Notes: generated by a model not told the origin, from the sequence alone. Shown: positions 26,548 through 35,905, numbered from the stretch's first letter. The stretch is 64,000 bases of DNA from Anabaena sphaerica FACHB-251 (GCF_014696825.1 NZ_JACJQU010000025.1:1-64000), one strand, 5' to 3'. Made by a program: numbers and translations.

Positions 26548-26964
26548 ATGAATAAACCAATTATTTGGATAAATGGAGATTGTTTAAGTCCCCAAAACCC
26601 AACATTACAAGAATATCCTAACACTCCAGCAGTTTGGGTTTGGGATGATGCTTTAATAGAAGAATGGCAACTCAGTTTAAAACGCCTAACTTTTATTTAT
26701 GAATGTTTACTAGAATTACCTGTAGAAATTCGTCGGGGAAACGTAGCTGAAGAAATTATCAAATTTGCTCAAGAATATGATGCTAATTTAGTTGTCACCA
26801 CAAATAGTCCCAGTCCCAGATTTCAAGATATTTGTCATCAAGTTGAAAAATCTTTACAGTTAGAAGTATATGAAGTAGAAGCATTTTTCGATTATGATGG
26901 ATTTATTGACTTGCAGCGATTTTCCCGTTATTGGAAAGTAGCTGAAAAATATGTTTTTGAATGA
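26548..26964 (+). CDS. Stand-alone photolyase-like N-terminal alpha/beta domain protein
   Basis: A 138-residue protein. It starts IIWINGDCLSPQNPTLQEYP, like the VLWFRRDLRLxDNPAL opening of photolyases. It goes on with WVWDDALIEEWQLSLKRLTF, ELPVEIRRGNVAEEIIKFA (compare the LxxRxGxPxxVLxxLA segment) and NLVVTTNSPSPRF. The length and secondary-structure order fit the Rossmann-like antenna domain that is missing from the FAD protein 1.8 kb upstream. The similarity is my reading and needs a structure-based search. It follows the small gene by one base, so the two are surely cotranscribed. Confidence 0.65.
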   Translation: MNKPIIWINGDCLSPQNPTLQEYPNTPAVWVWDDALIEEWQLSLKRLTFIYECLLELPVEIRRGNVAEEIIKFAQEYDANLVVTTNSPSPRFQDICHQVEKSLQLEVYEVEAFFDYDGFIDLQRFSRYWKVAEKYVFE

Positions 26965-27145
26965 ATATAAAAATTGACCTAAATAGTTAGAAAATAAATA
27001 TAGCAGATTGCAGATCAATGAGGTATGGAATCAAAATTGAAACCTATACACATTAGCCTGTTTCACTCCTGACTCCTGACTCCTGATAGCGTGGCGTGGC
27101 GTAAGCCATATTCTGCTGTATAGTTCGTGATCATCACTAACCAAA

Positions 27146-28540
27146 ATGCCTAACCTACTTGCTGACGTACAAAATTTACTCTCTGATCTGATATCCCGCT
27201 ATTCCTCCCGCGTTGATTATCTGATGATTCGTTTAGAAGAAGCAGAAGGAACAGATATTTTATTGCGTGGTGACAAAGTAGAAACCCTCAGTGAAGGCAT
27301 TTCTATTGGTGGCCATGTTCGTGCTTGTTATAAAGGTGGCTGGGGACTAAGTAGTTTCAACCAGTTGGTTACTATTCAAGAAAGGATAGAAGAAGCGATC
27401 GCAGCAGCTAGAATAGTGGGAGATGAAGAAACTATACTCGCACCCATTGATCCAATACAAGCTATATGTAATTTACCTCTGACAGGTATCGATCCGCGTA
27501 CAGTTTCCCTAAAACAGAAAAAAGAATTGTGCGATCGCTATACTGAATTATTAAAAAGTGTTGACCCCCGCATCACCACCACCTCAGTCCGCTATGGTGA
27601 TAGCGCCCAAAGAGTGATTATTGCTACCTCAGAAGGAACCCTGATTGAGCAATCTTGGCTAGATATGGAAATGCGCTTTGCGGCTACAGCCAGAAATGGC
27701 GACACCGTACAAACTGGGAGAGAAACCGTAGGTTCACGCAAAGCCTACGAAGATTTAGTAAATTTAGATCCCCAAGTTAAAAGTGCCGCTGAAAGGGCAG
27801 TTACGGCTTTATCCTTACCACCAGTCAAAGGTAACACTTATACCGTAGTGATTGATCCAATACTTAGCGGTTTATTTGTCCATGAAGCTTTTGGGCATCT
27901 TTCTGAAGCGGATATGGCCTATGAAAACCCTGATTTACTCGAAGTTATGACCCTGGGAAGGCGTTTTGGTCCCCAAGAACTGCAAATTTTTGATGGTGCT
28001 GCTCCCCAAGGCCATAGAGGTAGTTATTTTTACGATGACGAAGGCACACCTGCGACAACGACGCAATTAATCAAAGATGGGGTTTTAGTCGGAAGGTTGC
28101 ATTCTCGTGAAACTGCGGGCAAATTAGCAGAAGCACCTACAGGTAATGCACGTTGTCTCGATTATCACTTTTCTCCCATTGTCAGGATGACAAATACCTG
28201 GATTGAACGAGGTAATACCCCAGTTGCCGACTTATTTACTGGTATTAAAGAAGGCGTATATGCTCGTAACTGGTTAGGTGGGATGACAAACGGGGAAATG
28301 TTCACCTTTAGCGCCGGGGAAGCTTGGATGATTAGAAATGGTAAAATAGCTGAACCTGTGAAGGATGTCACCCTTTCCGGTAATGTTTTCCAAACCCTCG
28401 CAGATATAGAAGCGATAGGTGATGATTTTTACTGGGATGAATCAGGTGGATGTGGTAAAGGTGGACAAAACGGTTTACCTGTTGGTTGCGGTGGTCCGAG
28501 TTTGCGTATTCGTGATGTAGTTGTGGGGGGAGAAAGTTAA
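27146..28540 (+). CDS. tldD: TldD/PmbA-family metalloprotease (TldD)
   Basis: A 464-residue protein with the metal-binding H-E-x-x-x-H motif (HEAFGHLSEAD, near residue 246) of TldD. Conserved segments AYENPDLLEVMTLGRRFGP, DDEGTPATTTQLIKDG and GGMTNGEMFTF follow. TldD works with TldE (PmbA) as a cytoplasmic heterodimeric protease that trims unfolded peptides, including modified leader peptides. No pmbA lies directly downstream within the window, although in cyanobacteria the pair can be separated. Confidence 0.93.
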   Translation: MPNLLADVQNLLSDLISRYSSRVDYLMIRLEEAEGTDILLRGDKVETLSEGISIGGHVRACYKGGWGLSSFNQLVTIQERIEEAIAAARIVGDEETILAPIDPIQAICNLPLTGIDPRTVSLKQKKELCDRYTELLKSVDPRITTTSVRYGDSAQRVIIATSEGTLIEQSWLDMEMRFAATARNGDTVQTGRETVGSRKAYEDLVNLDPQVKSAAERAVTALSLPPVKGNTYTVVIDPILSGLFVHEAFGHLSEADMAYENPDLLEVMTLGRRFGPQELQIFDGAAPQGHRGSYFYDDEGTPATTTQLIKDGVLVGRLHSRETAGKLAEAPTGNARCLDYHFSPIVRMTNTWIERGNTPVADLFTGIKEGVYARNWLGGMTNGEMFTFSAGEAWMIRNGKIAEPVKDVTLSGNVFQTLADIEAIGDDFYWDESGGCGKGGQNGLPVGCGGPSLRIRDVVVGGES

Positions 28541-28696
28541 TTTCTCAAGAAGGGAACAGGGAACAGGGAACAGTTATTTGGCGTTACTGATTAAGAGTAT
28601 GATTTTGTTTCACGCAGAGGCGCTCCAGTCACAGAGAGTAAGAGTTTGAAATCATTGATTTTTCAATTTCATACCCTAATTCAGCAACGCCTTCTT

Positions 28697-29332
28697 CTAC
28701 CTCCTGACCTCCTTCCCTGACTCTGACGGGGAACGTAAATTAAAGGTTCTACTTTTCATCACCTCATCTACCTGTTGTAAAAGCGATTCTAAACTAGAAG
28801 AATTATCTAAAACCACATCAGCACGGGCAATTTTTTCTGTTATTGCTAACTGACTATTAATTCTTGCTGCGGCTTGTTCATCGGTTAAATTATTACGTTG
28901 AATTAATCTTTGCTTTTGCTGTTCTGCGGAACAAGAAACCACCCAAATTTCACTCACTAAATTTTCTAAACCAGCTTCAAATAATAGAGGAATAACTAAA
29001 ACTAAAGTATTTGCAGATGATTCATGAATAGCTTGAGAAAAACAATTCCTTACATAAGGATGAATAATATTTTCTACCCAATCACGTTCTTCTGGTTGAT
29101 TAAAAATTATTTCTCCCAGTTTTAGACGGTTTAAATTATCATCTGGAAGTAAAATTTCTTTACCGTAATGTTGGGCAATTTGTGCGAGGATAGGTGAACC
29201 AACAGATACTGCTTCTCTGGCATAAATATCTGCATCTAAAATCGGTAAATTATAAGTAGTAGCTAAATAATTAGCCACTGTACTTTTACCCGTAGCAATA
29301 CCCCCAGTTAAACCTATTAAGCGTTTGGTCAT
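28697..29332 (-). CDS. coaE: Dephospho-CoA kinase
   Basis: A 211-residue P-loop kinase (IGLTGGIATGKSTVANYL) with LDADIYAREAV and the lid region RLIQRNNLTDEQAAARINSQ. It phosphorylates the 3'-hydroxyl of dephospho-CoA in the last step of coenzyme A synthesis. The C-terminal tail SPSESGKEVRR is not conserved and derives from flanking sequence. The gene is preceded by a long STRR tract. Confidence 0.93.
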   Translation of the reverse strand: MTKRLIGLTGGIATGKSTVANYLATTYNLPILDADIYAREAVSVGSPILAQIAQHYGKEILLPDDNLNRLKLGEIIFNQPEERDWVENIIHPYVRNCFSQAIHESSANTLVLVIPLLFEAGLENLVSEIWVVSCSAEQQKQRLIQRNNLTDEQAAARINSQLAITEKIARADVVLDNSSSLESLLQQVDEVMKSRTFNLRSPSESGKEVRR

Positions 29333-29445
29333 TAGTTATTAGTTATTAGTTATTAGTCATTAGTTATTAGTCATTAGTTATTAGTCATTAGTTATTAGTC
29401 ATTAGTTATTAGTCATTAGTTATTAGTCATTAGTTATTAGTTATT
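29331..29445. repeat. Long STRR heptamer tract (TTATTAG/TCATTAG)
   Basis: About sixteen uninterrupted heptamers alternate between TTATTAG and TCATTAG. The tract lies directly upstream of coaE and would sit in its promoter or leader. Confidence 0.9.
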
Positions 29446-29456
29446 AATTTATATTT

Positions 29457-29521
29457 ACCCAATCACCAATCACCAATCACCAATCACCAATCACCAATCA
29501 CCAATCACCAATCACCAATCA
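29457..29521. repeat. STRR heptamer tract (CAATCAC)
   Basis: Nine head-to-tail copies of CAATCAC end exactly at the hemD stop region. The same unit recurs at 37363-37406, at the end of queA. Confidence 0.9.
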
Positions 29522-30346
29522 CTTACTAGCCCATTGAATAATTGCTTTGAGTAAACCATCTACAGTGTATTCTTCCGCTTCTAAATCGACACGACCAAAT
29601 AAATCAAAACAAGTTTTAGAAGTTTGGGGCCCAATGGAAGCAATACAAGTTTTGTCTAAGTAATGTGTGATTCCTTCGGGAAATTTAGTTGCTGTTAATA
29701 GACAGAAAAATTGTGCAGTTTTAGAACTAGCAAAGGTAATGACATCTAAGGCGTGGTGTTGCAAAGCTATTTCTGCTGCTGGAGGAATAGTCTGGGGACA
29801 GAAAGATTCATAAGCGGGAACTTCGATGACTTCTGCACCCTTGGACGTTAATTCTTTGACTAAAACTTGTCTTCCACCGCTTTCAACTCTGGGAAATAAA
29901 ATCTTTTTACCTGCTAGGTTTTCCGGAAAGTTGATAACTAAAGAATCAGCAATAAAGTGGGGAGGAATAAAATCTGGTTGAATATTGTGTTTTTTAAGAC
30001 TTTGGGCTGTTTTCTGACCCACAACGGCAATTCTCACCCTAGCTAAGGCGCTTTTATCTTTACTTTTGGCTTGGAGTCTGCTAAAAAAGTAGTCTACGCC
30101 GTTAGTGGAAGTGAAAATTAACCAGTTAAAAGTTGATAACTTAGATATTGCCTGGTCTAAAGGTTGCCAGCTGGAAGGAGGACCTATTTCTAAAGCGGGT
30201 AATTCAATTACTGTAGCACCTTCGGCGGTCAGGCGATCGCTAAATTGGCTGGACTGTCCAACTGAACGGGTAACTAAGATGGTTTTACCTGCGAGGGGAC
30301 AAGTGGGAGGATGGGAGGATGGGGATATAGGGATATTGCTATGCAC
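29519..30346 (-). CDS. hemD: Uroporphyrinogen-III synthase
   Basis: A 275-residue two-lobed HemD fold: AGKTILVTRSVGQSSQFSDRL, ELPALEIGPPSSW, TFNWLIFTSTNGVDYFF, then VIEVPAYES in lobe 2 and DVITFASSKTAQFF. It converts hydroxymethylbilane to uroporphyrinogen III, the branch point to heme, chlorophyll and corrinoids. It starts with GTG, and the first 15 residues (SPSSHPPTCP) come from a GATGGGAG-type repeat, so the true start is uncertain. The cobA methyltransferase gene lies upstream on the same strand. Confidence 0.9.
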   Translation of the reverse strand: MHSNIPISPSSHPPTCPLAGKTILVTRSVGQSSQFSDRLTAEGATVIELPALEIGPPSSWQPLDQAISKLSTFNWLIFTSTNGVDYFFSRLQAKSKDKSALARVRIAVVGQKTAQSLKKHNIQPDFIPPHFIADSLVINFPENLAGKKILFPRVESGGRQVLVKELTSKGAEVIEVPAYESFCPQTIPPAAEIALQHHALDVITFASSKTAQFFCLLTATKFPEGITHYLDKTCIASIGPQTSKTCFDLFGRVDLEAEEYTVDGLLKAIIQWASK

Positions 30347-30471
30347 GATTTTATAGTTGGCAGAGGAGTAATTGATAACAGTTTATATTTTTTTATGTTA
30401 TGTACCAATCCTCACTAATTGGTGAATGATAATATCCGCAACTTATTATACAAATTGGGTATCTCATTATT

Positions 30472-31182
30472 CTATAGGAACTCCCGTAATCTTACAACTT
30501 CACCAATAACAATTACAGCAGGGGAAAGAGATAAATCAGCAGTTTGTGCCAAAATATTACCCAGTTCACCTGTCCAAACTTCTTGACTAGGAGTTCCTGC
30601 CCAACGGATGATAGCAATGGGTGTGGAGTGCAATAGCCCATATCGTAGCAGTTGATAGACTATCTCCGCTAGATTTTTTCCCCCCATCAAAATTACCAAA
30701 GTTTCTAATCTTGATAGTGCTTCCCAGTCTAAAACCTCTGGTTCATGTGCTGTCAACACAGCAAAACAGCGACTGAGAACGGTATCTGTTAGGGGTATTC
30801 CTGCTAATAAAGGTGCTGCTAACGCTGAAGATATTCCCGGTATCACTTCAAATTCACAACCAGCAGCTTTTAGGGCTTCAATTTCATAAATACAGCGTCC
30901 AAAAATAAATGGATCACCTGATTTAAGTCTAACAACTTGTTTACCTTCCAGGCAATGCTTCACCAATAAATTGTTAATTTCAACCTGGGGAGTGCTAGGT
31001 TTACCACCACGTTTACCAACATCTAATTTTAAACAATCTGCTGGTACACAGTCTAACAATTCGCTATCTACTAAAGCATCATAAATTAAAACCTCAGCAG
31101 ATGCCAAGAGACGATAGGCTTTAACAGTTAAATAAGCCACATCTCCAGGACCCGCACCAACGATGTAAACTTTTTTAGTCAT
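30472..31182 (-). CDS. cobA: Uroporphyrinogen-III C-methyltransferase (SUMT)
   Basis: A 236-residue tetrapyrrole methylase. It begins KVYIVGAGPGDVAYLTVKA, contains RLKSGDPFIFGRCIYEIEAL and PGISSALAAPLLAGIPLT, and ends AVIVIGEV. It methylates uroporphyrinogen III at C2 and C7 to give precorrin-2 for siroheme and cobalamin. The gene precedes hemD, which makes its substrate, on the same strand with a 125-bp gap. It lacks the fused CysG dehydrogenase domain. Confidence 0.93.
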   Translation of the reverse strand: MTKKVYIVGAGPGDVAYLTVKAYRLLASAEVLIYDALVDSELLDCVPADCLKLDVGKRGGKPSTPQVEINNLLVKHCLEGKQVVRLKSGDPFIFGRCIYEIEALKAAGCEFEVIPGISSALAAPLLAGIPLTDTVLSRCFAVLTAHEPEVLDWEALSRLETLVILMGGKNLAEIVYQLLRYGLLHSTPIAIIRWAGTPSQEVWTGELGNILAQTADLSLSPAVIVIGEVVRLREFL

Positions 31183-31285
31183 TAGTCATTAGTCATTAGT
31201 CATTGGTAAAAACCTCTTCCCTGTAACCTCTTCCCTGTCACCTGTCATCTGTCACCTGTTCCCTGTTCCCTGTTCCCTGTTCCCT
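31183..31285. repeat. STRR tracts (TCATTAG, CACCTGT, TTCCCTG)
   Basis: Three short heptamer tracts separate cobA from the TPR gene. The last one runs into the 3' end of the TPR gene and supplies its final residues. Confidence 0.8.
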
Positions 31286-31734
31286 ATTTCTTTGAGAATT
31301 TTATCTATGGTTGCTGCTTTTTGAGGTTGACGCTGTTTTTGGAATAAAGCTTTTGATGTTTGTAAGTTCTTTATTGCCTCTTCTGGATTTTTTTGCAGTA
31401 GTAAAATATTTGCTAATCTCAAATAAGCATCGGCATTTTTGGGACTGCGACTAATTACAGCACTGAATAATTCTTTAGCTTCCTCAATTTTACCTTGGTA
31501 ATTTAAAATATCACCCAATAATAACCGCACTACATCATTAGTAGAATTAATAGCAATCACCTTACGAAAAGCGGCTTCTGCTCCTTCATAATCTTTGGCT
31601 TGAAATAGATTAACTCCTTTTTGAAATAAATTTGAAGTTATCAACGTTTTCCAAGCAAAATAAATTAGTAAGCCTATACTGATAGCTACTAAAGATATAG
31701 CGACAATATTACTAGTGGGTGAATTTTCTAACAT
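31252..31734 (-). CDS. Membrane-anchored TPR protein
   Basis: A 160-residue protein. One transmembrane helix (NIVAISLVAISIGLLIYFAW, about 9-28) is followed by three TPR units (for example FQAKDYEGAEAAFRKVIAIN, GKIEEAKELFSAVISRSP and NPEEAIKNLQTSKALF). TPRs are protein-protein interaction scaffolds; the partner is unknown. The last residues (REQGTGNR) are encoded by STRR sequence, a sign that the original C-terminus has been overwritten by repeat growth. Confidence 0.8.
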   Translation of the reverse strand: MLENSPTSNIVAISLVAISIGLLIYFAWKTLITSNLFQKGVNLFQAKDYEGAEAAFRKVIAINSTNDVVRLLLGDILNYQGKIEEAKELFSAVISRSPKNADAYLRLANILLLQKNPEEAIKNLQTSKALFQKQRQPQKAATIDKILKEIGNREQGTGNR

Positions 31735-31750
31735 AATTTCAAGCTAAAGT

Positions 31751-32692
31751 TTAAGCTAAAATACAAGCGATAGGGAAAATTAGATATTCGATGAAAAACA
31801 GTTTCCAGATAAACTGATAAAACTGCGAAATTGCGCTTTTATCTTGTAAGTCTACCTTCCTACTTTGTCTCCACATCACAATCAAGGGTATGATATGGGT
31901 AATAAACAGAAAGATGGGGTTAACTTCAGCTATCCTGAACACACCAACAAAAATCATCCCCATATAGCAAACAGTTAACACCCAAAGGGCAAGATTAAAT
32001 ACTGATTGTTGTCCTAGTTGGAGGGTAAAAGTAGTAATATTGTAAAGTTTATCGCCCTCCATATCGGGGATATCTTTAAAGATAGCGATCGCAAATGTAA
32101 ACACCAAAATAAATACCGTCAAAACCCATACAGCAGCAGGTATACCTTGGCTTCTTTGCAACAACCAGCTAAAATGCAAAAACAGTCCTAAATTAACAAC
32201 AGTTCCTCGCACCGAAAAAATACACAATGCTGCCCAAAAAGGAAACTGCTTCAAGCGAATAGGTGGTAAAGAATAAGCAGTACCAATAATTAAACTTATT
32301 CCCACCATCCCCAATAAAAAAGGACTATTTAGCCAAGCTAAAACCAAAGCTAAAATCCCAGTAATAATGACAATTAAATTGCCTTGTTCTTTAGTAAATT
32401 CTCCTGAAGCTATAGGTAAATGAGGCTTATTAATTTTATCAATTGCCACATCTTCCAACTGATTTAAACCAACAATATAGATATTTCCAGATATGCAAGC
32501 TAACCAAGTTCCTAAAAGTTGACCTAAATGCACTCCAGAAAAACTTGTAGAAGTGACACCTAGAGTCAGCAAATATAAACCCAACACACTTAAACTTGTG
32601 CCAATAATTGTATGTGGTCGAGAAAACTTCCACAAAGCATAAAGCCAACTTCCCGGAAAAATAGGCGAATTTTGTTGAGAAAACTGATTCAT
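31751..32692 (-). CDS. hpt: Homogentisate phytyltransferase
   Basis: A UbiA-type prenyltransferase of 313 residues with eight to nine transmembrane helices. Both Asp-rich motifs are present: NQLEDVAIDKINKPHLP (near residue 80) and KDIPDMEGD (near residue 205), which bind the prenyl diphosphate through magnesium. It condenses homogentisate with phytyl diphosphate, the committed step of tocopherol synthesis. The ATG at 32692 (MNQFSQQNSPIFPGSW) is chosen; an upstream start would add 21 residues encoded by an ATTTTAG repeat. The tocopherol methyltransferase gene lies 85 bp upstream. Confidence 0.92.
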   Translation of the reverse strand: MNQFSQQNSPIFPGSWLYALWKFSRPHTIIGTSLSVLGLYLLTLGVTSTSFSGVHLGQLLGTWLACISGNIYIVGLNQLEDVAIDKINKPHLPIASGEFTKEQGNLIVIITGILALVLAWLNSPFLLGMVGISLIIGTAYSLPPIRLKQFPFWAALCIFSVRGTVVNLGLFLHFSWLLQRSQGIPAAVWVLTVFILVFTFAIAIFKDIPDMEGDKLYNITTFTLQLGQQSVFNLALWVLTVCYMGMIFVGVFRIAEVNPIFLFITHIIPLIVMWRQSRKVDLQDKSAISQFYQFIWKLFFIEYLIFPIACILA

Positions 32693-32777
32693 TACTCGAT
32701 TTTGGATTTTAGATTTTAGATTCAACCTACAGATAAATCCATAGGCTTGTAACAAATTACAAATTACAAATTATCAA

Positions 32778-33620
32778 TTATTTCTGTCCACATAACAAAC
32801 CAAACCGAATTAATCCCCGTTCATAACCTCGACGCATCAGCCCCAAAGAAAGCGCCCCTTGAATTGTACTCCAACCAGAAAACAGTAATCCCAAAAATGC
32901 CTGGGGAGTAAAAGCCGAATCAATAACCACATTCCAAAAAGGAGCAACAGCAGTTGACCAATCAGCCGTGCGAATGTTGTTTAATGGTAATTGATGAGCG
33001 ATCTCCTCATACTCTGGCAACGAAATCACATAAGGCAAACAATAAACCCGATAGATATCCTGCAAATGCTTTTGCTCATCCGCAGTTAGTGGTGACTGAT
33101 CCGTAGGTCGATGACACCAAGTTACCATAATCAGAGTACCACCAGGCTTTAACACCCGATAACACTCTTGCAGAAACTTAGTTTTATCTGGCATATGTTC
33201 ACCACTTTCTAGCGACCACACCAGGTCAAACGAATTATCAGCAAAAGGCATTTCTTGAGCATTGGCAACCAGAAACTGACTTCTTGCACCCAAATTAGCT
33301 TCCAAGGCTCGTTGGGTCGCTCTAGTGGCTTGTACAGGGCTGAGAGTAATTCCCGTTGACTTGGCATTAAACTTTTGGGCTAAGTATAAAGAACTGCCAC
33401 CAATTCCACAACCTACATCAAGGATATGGTCTGCATCCTTTACCCCTGACCAGTTCAGCAGTTCTTCGATTAAATCAATTTGCGCCTGACGACGGTCTTT
33501 TTGCTGCTTACCATCTGTACCATAATAGCCGTGGTGCATATGTTCTCCCCAAATTTGTTCCCACAAACCAGAGGAAGCATCGTAAAATTGTTGAATTTGC
33601 TGATAAAGTGTTGTACTCAT
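32778..33620 (-). CDS. vte4: Gamma-tocopherol methyltransferase-type SAM methyltransferase
   Basis: A 280-residue class I methyltransferase. It starts LYQQIQQFYDASSGLWEQIWGEHMHHGYYG and has SAM motif I HILDVGCGIGGSSLYLA, followed by SFDLVWSLESGEHM and RVLKPGGTLIMVTWC. The opening and MHHGYYG match gamma-tocopherol methyltransferases (VTE4), which convert gamma- to alpha-tocopherol. Its place directly upstream of the phytyltransferase gene on the same strand supports this. The related MPBQ methyltransferase is the main alternative, but it normally has a C-terminal membrane helix, which is absent here. Confidence 0.88.
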   Translation of the reverse strand: MSTTLYQQIQQFYDASSGLWEQIWGEHMHHGYYGTDGKQQKDRRQAQIDLIEELLNWSGVKDADHILDVGCGIGGSSLYLAQKFNAKSTGITLSPVQATRATQRALEANLGARSQFLVANAQEMPFADNSFDLVWSLESGEHMPDKTKFLQECYRVLKPGGTLIMVTWCHRPTDQSPLTADEQKHLQDIYRVYCLPYVISLPEYEEIAHQLPLNNIRTADWSTAVAPFWNVVIDSAFTPQAFLGLLFSGWSTIQGALSLGLMRRGYERGLIRFGLLCGQK

Positions 33621-33734
33621 GAATCTACCAGATGAAGATCAAGCCAAATTAAAAAAAACATATTGCTAGGCTACCATCTGTGTATTTAATTAGATAAGGC
33701 GATTTTGCTTTTATAGGAAAATTTTGAATTACTT

Positions 33735-35069
33735 ATGACTGTTGCTCGCACAATCTGCTTGGGATTTTTGGCTGTCATCCTAGCAGGAACCATCCTGTTA
33801 ATGATGCCTTTCTCAACTAGTAATGGTATGTGGAATGACCCAACTGTAGCACTTTTTACTTCTACTTCCGCAGTTTGTGTTACAGGTTTATCAGTAGTTG
33901 ATCCTGGGACTTATTTTTCCTTTTGGGGTCAACTGTTTATGGTACTGTTGGTGCAGATTGGTGGTTTAGGATACATGACAACTACCACCTTTCTGATTTT
34001 GTTAATTGGCAGAAGATTTGACTTGCAGCAAAAAGTAGCAATTCAACAAGCTTTAGACCGTCCAGGAATGAGTGGTAGTACGCAAATTATCCGTTCAATT
34101 ATAGCTACAACCATGATTTTTGAAATCACGGGTATCTTTTTATTACTACCAGTTTTTGTTCCTGAATATGGTTGGGATAAAGGATTGTGGTTAGCAATAT
34201 TTCATAGTGTCAATTCTTTTAATAATGCAGGTTTTAGTCTGTTCAAGGATAATTTAATCGGTTATCAAACTTCTTTGTTAGTAGTGTTCACCGTGACAGG
34301 ATTAATTATTTTTGGAGGAATTGGTTATCAGGTAATTTTAGATATGTATCTATGGTTGCGTGATAGACTGTTAAAGAAACCCAATGCCATAGTATTTTCT
34401 CTAGATTTTAAAGTAGCAACCAGTACGACTTTGTTGCTTTTAGTGTTGGGAACAGTTGCCTTTCTTTGTATAGAAGTTAGGAATCCTCAAACCTTTGGGA
34501 ATTTTAGTTTTTCTGACCAATTATTATTAGCATGGTTTCAATCTGTCACACCTAGAACAGCTGGATTTAACACCATCGATATTGGCAAAATGACTGATGC
34601 AGGTTTATTTATCACCATTGCATTAATGTTTATTGGTGCAAGTCCAGGTGGTACAGGTGGAGGTATAAAAACTACTACATTGAGAGTTCTCACCAGTTGT
34701 ACAAAAACTATACTCCAAGGGAAAGAAGAAGTTTTACTGTATGATCGGAAGATAGCAATATCACTGATATTAAAAGCTGTAGGTGTAGTTGTTGGTTCTC
34801 TAGCTACTGTGATTGGGGCAACAATTTTAATTAGTCTCACAGACCCGAAATTAGAGTTTATTCAAATTCTGTTTGAAGTGGTATCAGCATTTGCTACAGT
34901 AGGCTTATCTACAGGTATAACCGCTGGTGTTTCCACAGCAGCAAAACTGATTTTAATTATCACAATGTATATTGGCAGAGTCGGTGTTTTATTATCAATG
35001 TCAGCTATATTAGGTGATCCTCGTCCTAGCAGAGTTCACTATCCTGAAGAAAATTTACTTGTTGGTTAA
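33735..35069 (+). CDS. ktrB: KtrB/TrkH-type potassium (sodium-linked) transporter
   Basis: A 444-residue membrane protein with four repeated membrane-pore-membrane units. The four filter loops are visible: TSAVCVTGLSVVD, HSVNSFNNAGFSLF, SVTPRTAGFNTID and SAFATVGLSTGIT, each with its key Gly. It is the ion-conducting subunit of the Ktr potassium uptake system in the plasma membrane. The RCK regulator ktrA follows 80 bp downstream on the same strand. It is divergent from the tocopherol genes. Confidence 0.92.
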   Translation: MTVARTICLGFLAVILAGTILLMMPFSTSNGMWNDPTVALFTSTSAVCVTGLSVVDPGTYFSFWGQLFMVLLVQIGGLGYMTTTTFLILLIGRRFDLQQKVAIQQALDRPGMSGSTQIIRSIIATTMIFEITGIFLLLPVFVPEYGWDKGLWLAIFHSVNSFNNAGFSLFKDNLIGYQTSLLVVFTVTGLIIFGGIGYQVILDMYLWLRDRLLKKPNAIVFSLDFKVATSTTLLLLVLGTVAFLCIEVRNPQTFGNFSFSDQLLLAWFQSVTPRTAGFNTIDIGKMTDAGLFITIALMFIGASPGGTGGGIKTTTLRVLTSCTKTILQGKEEVLLYDRKIAISLILKAVGVVVGSLATVIGATILISLTDPKLEFIQILFEVVSAFATVGLSTGITAGVSTAAKLILIITMYIGRVGVLLSMSAILGDPRPSRVHYPEENLLVG

Positions 35070-35149
35070 TTGGGGACTGGGGACTGGGAAGATAGGGAGT
35101 TTCATAACCCAACGACAAATGACAAATGACAAATAACTAATGACAAATT

Positions 35150-35845
35150 ATGAACCTTTCATCATTAAAGTTTTTTCGCAGTTTACGCCAGGATAACCAG
35201 CAATTTGCTGTAATTGGGTTAGGTCGTTTTGGTCGTTCTGTTTGTTCTACACTGCATAATTTAGGTTATCAAGTTCTGGCTACAGATGTTGATGAAAAGC
35301 TAGTTTCAGAAGCATTAACTGAGGAAATAGTTAGTCATGCTGTACAACTAGACTCAACTGAACCTGCTGCACTCAAAGAAGCTGGTATTTTTGAATTTGA
35401 TACAGTAATTGTGGCAATTGGTAACTATGTTCAAGAAAGCATTATTACTACTCTCAACGTGAAAGAAGCTGGAGTACCTCATGTAGTTGCTAAAGCCTCT
35501 AGTGAAGTTCACCGCAAGCTGTTAAAAAGAGTGGGGGCAGATCATGTAGTTTTCCCTGAATATGAAGCTGGTTGTGCTTTAGCAAGAACACTGACTAAAC
35601 CATCAATTCTAGATCGATTTGACCTTGATCCAGATCATAGTATTGTTGAGTTGATTGTCCCTGATGAATTCCACAATAAAACTGTTGCGGAAATTCAACT
35701 TCGGAATCGTTATGGTTTAAATTTATTGGCAGTGAGTCAGGATGGTAAATTTAAAATTAATCCTGACCCATCTAAGCGATTAGAGCGGGGTTCAGCAATG
35801 GTAGTGATTGGCTGTAATAAAGATATTAATCGTTTACCAATTTGA
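35150..35845 (+). CDS. ktrA: KtrA/TrkA RCK regulatory subunit
   Basis: A 231-residue cytoplasmic protein. An RCK_N Rossmann domain (FAVIGLGRFGRSVCSTL, glycine-rich loop, about 19-140) precedes an RCK_C domain (about 150-231, HSIVELIVPDEFHNKTVAEIQL). It binds nucleotide (NAD(H) or ATP/ADP) and gates KtrB as an octameric ring. The gene order ktrB-ktrA and the spacing indicate an operon. Confidence 0.93.
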   Translation: MNLSSLKFFRSLRQDNQQFAVIGLGRFGRSVCSTLHNLGYQVLATDVDEKLVSEALTEEIVSHAVQLDSTEPAALKEAGIFEFDTVIVAIGNYVQESIITTLNVKEAGVPHVVAKASSEVHRKLLKRVGADHVVFPEYEAGCALARTLTKPSILDRFDLDPDHSIVELIVPDEFHNKTVAEIQLRNRYGLNLLAVSQDGKFKINPDPSKRLERGSAMVVIGCNKDINRLPI

Positions 35846-35905
35846 AGGCAAGAGGCAGGAGGCAGAAATTATTAATGTGTAAAATCTAAAATCTAAAATT
35901 TTCTT

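Noticed and set aside
29331-29521. Heptamer tracts considered as a CRISPR array
   Set aside because: The units are 7 bp, contiguous and without spacers; they are STRR repeats, and no cas genes are present.
30472-31182. CobA motif FGRCIYE instead of FGRGGEE
   Set aside because: I recall cyanobacterial CobA proteins often differing from the proteobacterial motif here, so it is probably clade-typical rather than a defect.
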